A DNA stretch of 6,872 nt, taken from assembly GCA_023135995.1 (NCBI GenBank), contig JAGLRY010000275.1:1-6872 (forward strand), in the 5' to 3' direction. This document shows positions 1-6,867 of the stretch, piece by piece. The position numbers were made by a program, and so were the translations under genes. The notes beneath the pieces were generated by a model, which saw only the letters and a program-made list of their open reading frames with translations, did no database searches and was not told where the DNA came from. Each line of letters begins with the position of its first letter. Within the stretch, counting starts at the first letter, position 1. The DNA comes from Candidatus Aminicenantota bacterium (GTDB lineage Bacteria; Acidobacteriota; Aminicenantia; Aminicenantales; Aminicenantaceae).

Positions 1-48
1 ATCCATGATAATGAAGAAATCGCATTGGCGGCCTTTCTAGAGCAGTAA
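1..48 (+). CDS. 3' end of an upstream protein-coding gene (partial)
   Basis: Frame 1 is open from the window edge to a TAA at 46-48 and encodes IHDNEEIALAAFLEQ, a plausible acidic helical C-terminus. Frame 2 is also open until a TAG at 39-41, but its translation looks less protein-like. Frame 3 stops almost at once. Only 15 residues are visible, so no family can be named. The stop lies 34 nt before the start of the next gene on the same strand, so this gene may be the preceding member of the same operon. No convincing promoter or strong terminator separates them. Confidence 0.42.
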   Translation: MHDNEEIALAAFLEQ

Positions 49-50
49 TC

Positions 51-75
51 CTCAGTAATTTTATCGAAGACTGAG
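51..75 (+). repeat. Small inverted repeat in the leader of the first NTT-like gene
   Basis: CTCAGT (51-56) and ACTGAG (70-75) are perfect 6-bp complements separated by 13 nt. The right arm contains the only candidate Shine-Dalgarno core (GAG, 73-75) before the ATG at 83, so a weak hairpin here could lower translation initiation. TCATTTT follows the right arm, which is too poor a T-tract for a confident terminator. A 7-bp direct repeat, CAGTAAT, also occurs at 43-49 and 53-59. A 6-bp stem with a 13-nt loop can arise by chance. Confidence 0.25.
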
Positions 76-82
76 TCATTTT

Positions 83-2575
83 ATGACCAAAAATCGCCTG
101 TATCGACTTCTATCCCGAATTGTAGAGATCAAGCGAGGTGAAGAAGCCATCTCGCTTTTGTTGTTCTTCTATTTTTTTCTAATAACTGCTCCTTTCACTA
201 TTATCAAATCCGTCAGGAATGCCAAGTACCTTATTGAATATAATGCTGTATGGCTACCTGTTGCCTATCTATTAACAGTCATTTCTATGGTTTTTGTTGT
301 CGCCTTCCATTCCAAAATTCAAGCCCGGATTCCAAGATCTCTTCTCCTCATTGCCAGTCTTGTTTTTTTTATTCTTTCGAGTTTTGCATTCGGGATTTTG
401 TTTATCAAAGATCTGGGATGGGTGCCGCTCGTTTTTTTTGTTTGGGCGAACGTCTTCATTATGGTGCTCATGACTCAGTTCTGGATATTGGTCAATGATC
501 TTTTCAATCCTAGAGAAGCCAAAAGACTGATCGGTTTTTTTGTGAGTGGTGGGATCCTAGGAGGAATCGTGGGAGGGCTTTTCGCCGGTGTTTTGGCTAC
601 ATACATTCCCGATTTCCTCCTGTATATTGCCGGTGGAATGCTCATGCTCAATATCGGTGTTGTAGCTGCAATATTCCGGTGGAGACAAAAAGCCAGCCCC
701 CCCTCCACTCGGGCGGAAACGCATGATTTTCAAAAATCTGGAAAAATCAAAAAAGTCGGTTTTTTAGACTGTTTCAACACTGTCCGCCAAAATTACTATT
801 TGAAGCTCCTTGCCGCAGTCGTCACTGTCACTTGGATCGTATCTACCTTTATCGATTTTCAATATAATATTGTTATTGAGAGTGCGGTTACGCAGACGTT
901 TTACATTTCCTTTTTCGGATATTTCAACTCAGCGTTGCTCGTCGTTCCTTTATTCATACAACTCCTTATGACCAGCAACATCATCAAGCGTTTCGGAATC
1001 CGCCTCACTCTGCTTGTGTATCCATTGATGCTTCTGCTCTGCTCGTTTGGGATCGCGGCCTCACCGACCATCCTATTCGCTTTAGGCATCAAGGGCAGTG
1101 ATAAGAGCCTTTCTTTTTCACTGAATCAATCGGTGAGAGAGCTGCTCTACATCCCCATTTCACCAGAAGTCAAATACAAAGCCAAAATCTTCATCGACAT
1201 GTTTCTCAACAGGTTGGGAAAGGGCATAGGCGCACTATTGCTCATGATCTTTATTTTGGTTCCGACTGCTCCTTCCACTAGGATACGGATTGTCAGCATT
1301 ATGTCGCTGGTTTTTATACTTTTATGGGTCGTGCTCAATCTGAAAGTGAGCAAGGAATACGCCAATATCATCAAAGGAAAATTAAAAAAGAGTGAACGAG
1401 CGGATAGGATCGTTGACGAAAAGCTGGACGTGGACTTCATGAAGCTTGTTCTGGACACTATCGAAGATAAGAATCGGAGTTCCATCCTGTATGCAATGGA
1501 TATTTTCGACCTGGTCAAGCAAGACAAACTTACGCCCGAAGTTAGAAAATTTATCGGCTATAAGCAGGATGAGGTCAGAGCGTCTTCGGTGGGGATGCTG
1601 TTTGAGGGTTCCGGATCTGGAATCGCACCTGATTTTGAGGAGCGATTGGATGAAGGGGTCTTACTGAAAGAGATCAAAGAGATCATGTCCCTGGATGTTT
1701 ATCAGGAGATCATGAGTGAATACGTGGATAAAGTCCTTGTTGAAAAGGATGGCGAGTCAGAAACGGCAAAGATGGAGGTGGCCAAAGCCTTGGGATTCTC
1801 GGATTCCCGATCTCCCATGAGTGAAAAACTCGAAGAGCTCCTCAACGATGAATCTACGGAAGTGAGTCGGTACGCCATGGCAAGTGCGGCAAAGCTGCAA
1901 AAAAGAGAGTATGTGCCTGTTCTGATCAAAAAATTGGAGAGCCCTTTGACTCGGATGGATGCGAGAGTCGCACTCGAAAAATATAGCACAAAGATCACCG
2001 GAACACTTGCAGACTACCTTGGGGATGTGGAGATGGACCTTGAGCTGAGAAAGGAAGTAGTTGCAACTCTGGCACGCATCGGCAACCAAGAAGCGGCTGA
2101 TTTTCTCTTGTGGGAATTGGAGGAGCATAGAGAAGACATGGATAGTGAGCTTATCGATGCCATGGACCGCATCCGCTCGGTTAATACGGATATCCATTTC
2201 CGGGAAAGAGCTATCAAGACTAAGATCTCTGAAATAGTGAAAGAGTACTACAAAAACCTGATCGATTCCTATGGGCCCATTTCTAAAGAGAGCCAAGAAG
2301 ACAGAACAGACCTTGATATGCCAAATCACATGAACACTCGCTTATCCGATATCTTCAAACTTTTGGGACTGATCTATCCCCACGAAGATATTATGAAATC
2401 CTATCAGAACATCCGAGCCGGCACTAAAGATTCGGTTGCCTATGCAGTGGAACTTCTTGACAACCTGTTGCAAAAAGGATTCAAGGAGGCCATATTCCCC
2501 ATCATTGAGAATCTGTCTATCAGAGAGAGAGTGGAGAGATGCCGGATCCTTCTACAGAATTTCCCATTCTTTTAA
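83..2575 (+). CDS. NTT-like (ATP/ADP translocase family) membrane protein with C-terminal HEAT-like repeats, paralog A
   Basis: This is an 830-residue inner-membrane protein. Residues 1-22 are a basic amphipathic N-terminus. About 12 hydrophobic segments follow between 23 and 420 (roughly 24-42, 57-76, 86-108, 112-138, 149-172, 176-198, 241-260, 272-296, 306-336, 380-398, 402-420, one of them probably double), with a basic loop at 199-238. Residues 131-165 (TQFWILVND, then EAKRLIGF and a Gly-rich helix) match the NTT-family pattern FW..N......EAKR. Residues 346-358 (SLNQSVRELLYIP) occupy the place of the family's YSLFD..KEMAYIP. From about 440 the protein is soluble and helical: a HEAT-like pair at 451-508, an acidic variable linker at 509-530, further HEAT-like repeats at about 562-698, and a conserved C-terminal module at 750-815 (FKLLGLIYP, ELLDNLL). 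Characterised family members exchange ATP for ADP or carry NTPs; the substrate here is unknown, and a sensor role is possible. I see no cyclic-nucleotide-binding domain of the kind fused to some relatives. The ATG start is supported by the same MTKN start in the adjacent paralog, although its Shine-Dalgarno is weak. Confidence 0.88.
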   Translation: MTKNRLYRLLSRIVEIKRGEEAISLLLFFYFFLITAPFTIIKSVRNAKYLIEYNAVWLPVAYLLTVISMVFVVAFHSKIQARIPRSLLLIASLVFFILSSFAFGILFIKDLGWVPLVFFVWANVFIMVLMTQFWILVNDLFNPREAKRLIGFFVSGGILGGIVGGLFAGVLATYIPDFLLYIAGGMLMLNIGVVAAIFRWRQKASPPSTRAETHDFQKSGKIKKVGFLDCFNTVRQNYYLKLLAAVVTVTWIVSTFIDFQYNIVIESAVTQTFYISFFGYFNSALLVVPLFIQLLMTSNIIKRFGIRLTLLVYPLMLLLCSFGIAASPTILFALGIKGSDKSLSFSLNQSVRELLYIPISPEVKYKAKIFIDMFLNRLGKGIGALLLMIFILVPTAPSTRIRIVSIMSLVFILLWVVLNLKVSKEYANIIKGKLKKSERADRIVDEKLDVDFMKLVLDTIEDKNRSSILYAMDIFDLVKQDKLTPEVRKFIGYKQDEVRASSVGMLFEGSGSGIAPDFEERLDEGVLLKEIKEIMSLDVYQEIMSEYVDKVLVEKDGESETAKMEVAKALGFSDSRSPMSEKLEELLNDESTEVSRYAMASAAKLQKREYVPVLIKKLESPLTRMDARVALEKYSTKITGTLADYLGDVEMDLELRKEVVATLARIGNQEAADFLLWELEEHREDMDSELIDAMDRIRSVNTDIHFRERAIKTKISEIVKEYYKNLIDSYGPISKESQEDRTDLDMPNHMNTRLSDIFKLLGLIYPHEDIMKSYQNIRAGTKDSVAYAVELLDNLLQKGFKEAIFPIIENLSIRERVERCRILLQNFPFF

Positions 2576-2578
2576 AGG
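2574..2578 (+). promoter_or_regulatory. Ribosome binding site of paralog B, deciding its start
   Basis: AAAGG overlaps the last two bases of the TAA stop of paralog A (2573-2575). It lies 6 nt before the ATG at 2585, a normal spacing. It touches the in-frame TTG at 2579 with no spacer, so TTG cannot be the start used with this site. The overlap of stop codon and ribosome binding site suggests translational coupling of the two paralogs. Confidence 0.75.
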
Positions 2579-2584
2579 TTGAAT

Positions 2585-5077
2585 ATGACGAAGAATACAC
2601 TCCATAAAACTCTTTCGCGTTTAGTCGATATAAAACCAGGAGAGATACCCACTGCATTACTCATGTTTTTCTATTTTTTCTTGATCACATGCTCTGTATA
2701 CATCATTAAACCCGTTAAAATCTCTAACTTTTTAGAATCATTAAACGCCGAACGCCTTCCTTTCGCCTATCTTATTACCGCTATACTTATCGGTTTTGTT
2801 GTTTCACTCAACACAAAGCTTCTGCATGCTATGAAGAGGAATGTCTATATCTCCTTAAGCCTGGTGTTTTTTATTTCCAACATCGTTCTTTTCTGGTTTT
2901 TTTTCCATTGGGAATGGAACTGGCTGTCCATGCTCTATTGGGTGTGGTGTGACATTTTCACGATCACGACAGTGACCCAATTCTGGATTTTGGTCAATGA
3001 TATCTACCATCCCCGTCAGGCAAGGAGGCTGATCGGATTTCTTGTGAGCGGGGGACTTCTAGGTGGTATTGCAGGCTCGTTGCTAGCCCGATTCTTTGCT
3101 CAGGTTTTAGGAACCACGGATTTACTCCTGATCTGCCCCTTTTTGCTTCTCCCCTGCATTCTTATTGTTTCCATTCTTCACAGGCAAACACAAGAGCCCC
3201 TGGATGATAAGAAAAGAAGAACAACTTCAACTGAAGCGTCGAAGACCGGGTACATTGAAAGCTTTGGTATTATCAAAAAAAGTCGTTATCTACTGATCCT
3301 GAGCGCTATCATGACGACAGCTATCATCATTACGACAATGGTGGATTTTCAGTTCAATTCTGTCCTCGAACTAGCCCTAGTGGACCAAGATGAACGGACT
3401 GCGTTTTTGGGCACATTTTTCACAGGACTTCTGGTTTTCTCTTACCTCGTTCATGTTTTTCTCACGAACCGTATCTTGAAAAATTTCGGGATGCGCTTGG
3501 CGCTGTCGATCGCACCCTTGTTCCTTTTGACAGCTTCGATAGCGATACTTTTCATCCCTGCCGCATTTTTCCTCATCTGGGCCATCGCTATAAAAGGCGG
3601 AGACAAAAGTCTGGCCCACTCCCTCAATCAGTCGGTTCGAGAATTGCTGTACATTCCGATTGCTCCAGAGATCAAATACAAGGCCAAAGTGTTTATCGAC
3701 ATGTTTGTGAATAAATTTGCTAAGGGGATTGCGGCTTCTATCCTTCTCATCTGTATATTCATATTCCATTTTTCCCTCCATCATATAAGCTTGATCGTTA
3801 TCGGCTTTTCCCTTCTCTGGATTTTTCTTAACCGTTGGATCACCCGCGAATATGTCGGCAACGTCAAAAGAAACCTGAAGATCAAATGGCAAGATGCGGA
3901 CAAGTTCATCTCAGAGGCCGTCGACATCGATATGACAAAGCTCGTCTTCGACACCCTCCAAAGCAAGGACCGGAGCTCGGTTCTGTATGCGATGAACCTT
4001 TTTGACCTTATAAAGAGAGAGAAAATGAGTCCGGAACTGCGCAGCATAATCGCACACAAATCCGATCAGATACAGGCATGCGCGATGGATTCACTCTTGG
4101 AATTGGATGGAGAATTGCTCCTCCCAAAGGAAGATGATACCTTAGACCAAGAGGACCTCAGCACCCAAATCCAGGAGATTATGTCTCAAGACGTCTATCA
4201 GCAGGTCTTAAAAGATCAACTCAATAAAATTGTGGATGAGAAAGGAGAGGAAGGCGAAGTTTCTAGGATGGAGGCGGCCAAAGTCCTCGGGATGATGGAG
4301 TCGAGCTCACCTGTGGCGAGCCAGCTTAACAAACTGCTTAAAGACAAATCACCCGATGTTCTGAGGTATGCGATCGAGAGTGCAGGGAGGTTAAAAAAAA
4401 GGGAATTTGTCCCCTACCTTATTGCGCATCTCTCCACGCCTAGAGCAGAGAGCATTTCCAGTAAGGCCTTGGTCGCATACGGAAATAAAATTACAGGAAT
4501 CCTTAAGGACTATCTTTCGGATCCAGATATCAACTTGCAAACGAGACGAGCGATTCCTGATATTTTAGAACAGGTAGGGACTCAACGTGCGGCGGATTTG
4601 CTCGCTTCCGAGATCAAAAAGAAAGAGAATGAAGTCGAAACGGAGATCATTGAAGCTCTGTACAAAATGAGGACAAGACATCCTCAAATTCAATTTCCTC
4701 AAAAACCCGTTTTTGAAAAAACGATCCAGATCATTAAGAGGTGTTACTTTGTTCTCCTGGAAATGCATGATTTAATGACAGATCAGAGAAAGGACAATCT
4801 GGTCAGTGATATGGAAAAAAATCTCGCCCGCTCATTGAAGCACATATTTGAACTTCTCAGCTTGGTCTACACCCCAGATGATATCATCAAAGCCTACCAG
4901 AATATCTGTACGGGTACAAAAAAATCGATAGACTATTCCATCGAACTTCTAGACAATATTTTGCAACGGGAAGTCAAGGAAGCCCTTCTCCCCTTGATCG
5001 ATGACATCTCCTTCGAGGATAGAGTGAGGAAGTGCAAAAAAATGATCAAGCCCCTAGAAAAGGTTAAATTCTCTTGA
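2585..5077 (+). CDS. NTT-like (ATP/ADP translocase family) membrane protein with C-terminal HEAT-like repeats, paralog B
   Basis: This protein is 830 residues from the ATG at 2585, the same length as its upstream neighbour and nearly colinear with it apart from small indels. A hand count gives 32 of 60 identical residues over positions 1-60 and 28 of 40 over 131-170. The in-frame TTG at 2579 is rejected as a start because of ribosome-binding-site spacing and because MTKN then aligns with paralog A. About 12 hydrophobic segments lie between 23 and 416, with a basic loop at about 199-233. NTT-type landmarks are TQFWILVND (131-139), QARRLIGF (145-152), DFQFN (254-258) and SLNQSVRELLYIP (346-358). 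The cytoplasmic part has a HEAT-like pair at 449-506, an acidic variable linker at about 507-527, HEAT-like repeats at about 560-698, and the conserved C-terminal module at 750-812 (FELLSLVY, ELLDNIL). Family knowledge suggests nucleotide transport; substrate and direction are unknown. The shared operon and equal architecture suggest a heteromer with paralog A, which is inference. No nonsense mutation or frameshift is seen. Confidence 0.88.
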   Translation: MTKNTLHKTLSRLVDIKPGEIPTALLMFFYFFLITCSVYIIKPVKISNFLESLNAERLPFAYLITAILIGFVVSLNTKLLHAMKRNVYISLSLVFFISNIVLFWFFFHWEWNWLSMLYWVWCDIFTITTVTQFWILVNDIYHPRQARRLIGFLVSGGLLGGIAGSLLARFFAQVLGTTDLLLICPFLLLPCILIVSILHRQTQEPLDDKKRRTTSTEASKTGYIESFGIIKKSRYLLILSAIMTTAIIITTMVDFQFNSVLELALVDQDERTAFLGTFFTGLLVFSYLVHVFLTNRILKNFGMRLALSIAPLFLLTASIAILFIPAAFFLIWAIAIKGGDKSLAHSLNQSVRELLYIPIAPEIKYKAKVFIDMFVNKFAKGIAASILLICIFIFHFSLHHISLIVIGFSLLWIFLNRWITREYVGNVKRNLKIKWQDADKFISEAVDIDMTKLVFDTLQSKDRSSVLYAMNLFDLIKREKMSPELRSIIAHKSDQIQACAMDSLLELDGELLLPKEDDTLDQEDLSTQIQEIMSQDVYQQVLKDQLNKIVDEKGEEGEVSRMEAAKVLGMMESSSPVASQLNKLLKDKSPDVLRYAIESAGRLKKREFVPYLIAHLSTPRAESISSKALVAYGNKITGILKDYLSDPDINLQTRRAIPDILEQVGTQRAADLLASEIKKKENEVETEIIEALYKMRTRHPQIQFPQKPVFEKTIQIIKRCYFVLLEMHDLMTDQRKDNLVSDMEKNLARSLKHIFELLSLVYTPDDIIKAYQNICTGTKKSIDYSIELLDNILQREVKEALLPLIDDISFEDRVRKCKKMIKPLEKVKFS

Positions 5078-5103
5078 AATTGGTCCTCTCTGAGAGTTAT
5101 AAT
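5074..5103 (+). promoter_or_regulatory. Candidate sigma70-type promoter for the phosphatase gene
   Basis: TTGAAA (5074-5079, five of six matches to TTGACA, overlapping the TGA stop of paralog B) is followed after 18 nt by a perfect TATAAT (5098-5103). The spacer holds an 11-bp palindrome, CTCTCTGAGAG (5086-5096), a possible operator or a chance match. Transcription would be expected to begin near 5109-5111, inside or at the end of the Shine-Dalgarno, giving a leader of only about 10 nt. This geometry is odd and lowers confidence that it acts as an ordinary promoter. The phosphatase could also be read from the upstream operon transcript. Confidence 0.5.
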
Positions 5104-5105
5104 TC

Positions 5106-5111
5106 AAGGGG
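5106..5111 (+). promoter_or_regulatory. Ribosome binding site of the FHA-GAF-PP2C gene, deciding its start
   Basis: AAGGGG ends 9 nt before the ATG at 5121, an acceptable spacing. It directly abuts the in-frame TTG at 5112, so the ATG is the better start. Translation from the ATG also begins right at the first beta strand of the FHA domain (PKLYIYP). Confidence 0.7.
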
Positions 5112-5120
5112 TTGAGTTTA

Positions 5121-6797
5121 ATGCCAAAGTTATACATTTATCCAAAAGAGGGCGATGAGTTCCAGTTTCCTCTGCCACAAGACAAAGTCTCTATCGGAAG
5201 GTCATCCGACAACGATATCCCTCTGCCAGATCCCTTTTGTTCAGGGCGCCACGCTTTCTTCTATCCCGTTGATCAAGGCTATGCGATAAGAAACAATAAC
5301 AGCAAAAACGGAACATTTGTGAACGGCAAACGAATTCCGGCAGAAGTCGAGCTCAAAAAAGGAGACGAAATCCTTGTCGGGACAACTCGTGTGATCTATG
5401 ACAAAGAGATCTCTTCCAATGTTGAAGTCACAGATGCTCCTTCCCCATCGGCCAATATCAACACTATCATGCATCTCGACGATGTTCTGAAGAAGCATGA
5501 CATCAGTACGACCATCCGTGCTGCAGCCAAACCCATCGATATCGAGCAGATCAAACTCGAACATCGATCTCTCGCAGTGATCAACGAAGTCAATAAAGCC
5601 TTGCTTCTCCATAAACCCCTCAATGAACTTCTTGAACACATCATGGATCTCATTTCAGAAAATCTCCCGATGGACAGGGGAATCTTGATGCTCAAAGAGG
5701 GCAATCCTGCACAGCTCATTCCCAAAGTCATCCGGATCAACAATGAACGCTTGAAGAATCAGAAAATACAAGTGAGTCAAAGCATCATCAATATAGCCAT
5801 AAATAAACATTCATCCCTTCTCATCTCAGATGTTCAAGAGGATTCCCGTTTTAAAGCTCAGGACAGCATCCTTAAAATGAATATCAAATCTGCCATGTGT
5901 GTTCCTCTGTATGATAATAAAGATATTATCGGACTTATCTACGCAGATAGAATTTCCCTCATGAAGCAGTTCTTGAACGAGGATTTAGAGTTGCTCACAT
6001 TACTTTCAAACCTTGCTGCCATCAAGATCGAAAACTCCAAACACATCGATAGGGAAAAGGAAAAGGAACAGATGGAGAAGCAGCTTGATCTGGCCGCTCA
6101 AGTTCAACGAGATTTCCTTCCCAAGGAAAATCCTGAATGCAAACAGTTTGAAATAGCCGGTGCGAACATCCCATGTTATCAAGTTGGTGGGGATTACTAC
6201 GACTTTTTCGACATCGATGATGAGAGGATAGGAATCACAATTGCCGATGTGGCTGGAAAAGGAGTCTCATCAGCGCTTCTCATGGCACAACTTCGCGCAT
6301 CTATTCATACCCAAGTCAGCCCTGCTTATGACATAAAGGAAATGGCAACCAAACTTAACATTCTCGTTCACGCCAGCACTGCGTCCAACATGTTTATCAC
6401 ATTTTTTTACGGCGACCTCAACAAAAAAACAGGTGAATTCACATATATCAACGCAGGTCATACGCCACCTCTTCTCCTGAATAAAAAAGGCCAGGTAATT
6501 CGCCTCGACACCTGTGGATTCTGTTTAGGAATGTTTCCGACTGTCGACTACGAAGTCCGAACGATCAGTTTAGAAAAAGGAGATACAGCTCTGTTCTTTA
6601 CGGATGGATTCACGGAATGCAGGAATAAGGCCAATGAGGAATTTAGCGAAGACCGGCTGGGGAAACTTCTCAAAAAGCACCATAAACTCTCATCCCAAAA
6701 AATGCTTGAAAAAATATATGACGAGGTCAACTCTTACACGTCAGAAACCGCACAGATGGATGACATGACTCTTGTTATCATCAAGCGTACAAGCTAA
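5121..6797 (+). CDS. FHA-GAF-PP2C (SpoIIE/RsbU-type) protein serine/threonine phosphatase
   Basis: This is a 558-residue cytoplasmic signalling phosphatase with no signal peptide or membrane segment. Residues 1-100 form an FHA domain with the phosphothreonine-binding signature: GR at 26-27, SGRH at 41-44, and NNNSKNGTFVNG at 58-69. A polar linker (100-145) leads to a GAF domain at about 148-305 (SAMCVPL and GLIYADR at its core), which would bind a small ligand or mediate dimerisation. A short charged helix at 305-330, probably a coiled coil, carries the LAAQVQRDFLP motif typical of the start of this PP2C class. The phosphatase domain (about 331-555) has GGDYYD (D358, D361), ADVAGKG (D376), NAGHTPP (444-450), TDGFTE (D495) and DDMT (D547, D548). 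The metal-binding acidic residues are all present, so it should be an active Mn/Mg-dependent phosphatase. Relatives dephosphorylate STAS anti-anti-sigma factors or other phosphoproteins. No STAS protein, RsbW-like kinase or Ser/Thr kinase lies in the window, so the substrate is unknown. The gene follows paralog B by 43 nt and may share its transcript or use its own promoter. Confidence 0.93.
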   Translation: MPKLYIYPKEGDEFQFPLPQDKVSIGRSSDNDIPLPDPFCSGRHAFFYPVDQGYAIRNNNSKNGTFVNGKRIPAEVELKKGDEILVGTTRVIYDKEISSNVEVTDAPSPSANINTIMHLDDVLKKHDISTTIRAAAKPIDIEQIKLEHRSLAVINEVNKALLLHKPLNELLEHIMDLISENLPMDRGILMLKEGNPAQLIPKVIRINNERLKNQKIQVSQSIINIAINKHSSLLISDVQEDSRFKAQDSILKMNIKSAMCVPLYDNKDIIGLIYADRISLMKQFLNEDLELLTLLSNLAAIKIENSKHIDREKEKEQMEKQLDLAAQVQRDFLPKENPECKQFEIAGANIPCYQVGGDYYDFFDIDDERIGITIADVAGKGVSSALLMAQLRASIHTQVSPAYDIKEMATKLNILVHASTASNMFITFFYGDLNKKTGEFTYINAGHTPPLLLNKKGQVIRLDTCGFCLGMFPTVDYEVRTISLEKGDTALFFTDGFTECRNKANEEFSEDRLGKLLKKHHKLSSQKMLEKIYDEVNSYTSETAQMDDMTLVIIKRTS

Positions 6798-6811
6798 CCT
6801 GAATTATTCAT

Positions 6812-6867
6812 AAAAGCTGCCGATACCTAACTTATAGGGATTTTCATTCATATTATCGGCATCTTTT
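6812..6867 (+). terminator. Possible (perhaps bidirectional) intrinsic terminator after the phosphatase gene
   Basis: AAAAGCTGCCGATA (6812-6825) pairs with TATCGGCATCTTTT (6854-6867) over 14 positions with a single C-T mismatch. The 28-nt loop contains a second small hairpin, CCTA (6826-6829) with TAGG (6835-6838). The stem has A4 at its left foot and T4 at its right foot, as expected of a terminator that works in both directions. It begins 14 nt after the TAA of the phosphatase gene. Weak points are the long loop, the modest GC content and the short T-tract. The sequence ends 5 bases later, so what lies downstream is not visible. Confidence 0.5.

Noticed and set aside
20..62. Possible sigma70 promoter before paralog A (TTGGCG at 25-30, TAATTT at 56-61)
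   Set aside because: The spacer would be 25 nt, far from the usual 16-19, and no other -35/-10 pair with acceptable spacing is visible.
83..1342. Simple annotation of the membrane core as a generic MFS drug or sugar transporter
   Set aside because: The FW..N......EAKR and RELLYIP landmarks and the HEAT-like fusion fit the NTT/ATP-ADP translocase group better, though that group shares the MFS fold.
1757..2329. 190-codon open frame on the - strand opposite the HEAT-like region of paralog A
   Set aside because: It lies wholly opposite a well-supported gene, its translation is rich in Cys, His and Phe with no recognisable domain, and no ribosome binding site or intergenic context supports it.
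2579..2584. TTG start for paralog B two codons upstream of the ATG
   Set aside because: It directly abuts the AAAGG site with no spacer, and the ATG at 2585 restores the MTKN start shared with paralog A.
3377..3892. 171-codon open frame on the - strand opposite the membrane region of paralog B
   Set aside because: The translation is a charged, low-complexity antisense image of transmembrane codons, with no family resemblance, and it is fully contained in a real gene.
5112..5120. TTG start for the phosphatase three codons upstream of the ATG
   Set aside because: It directly abuts the AAGGGG site, while the ATG at 5121 has normal spacing and begins the FHA fold. It remains conceivable only for a leaderless transcript.
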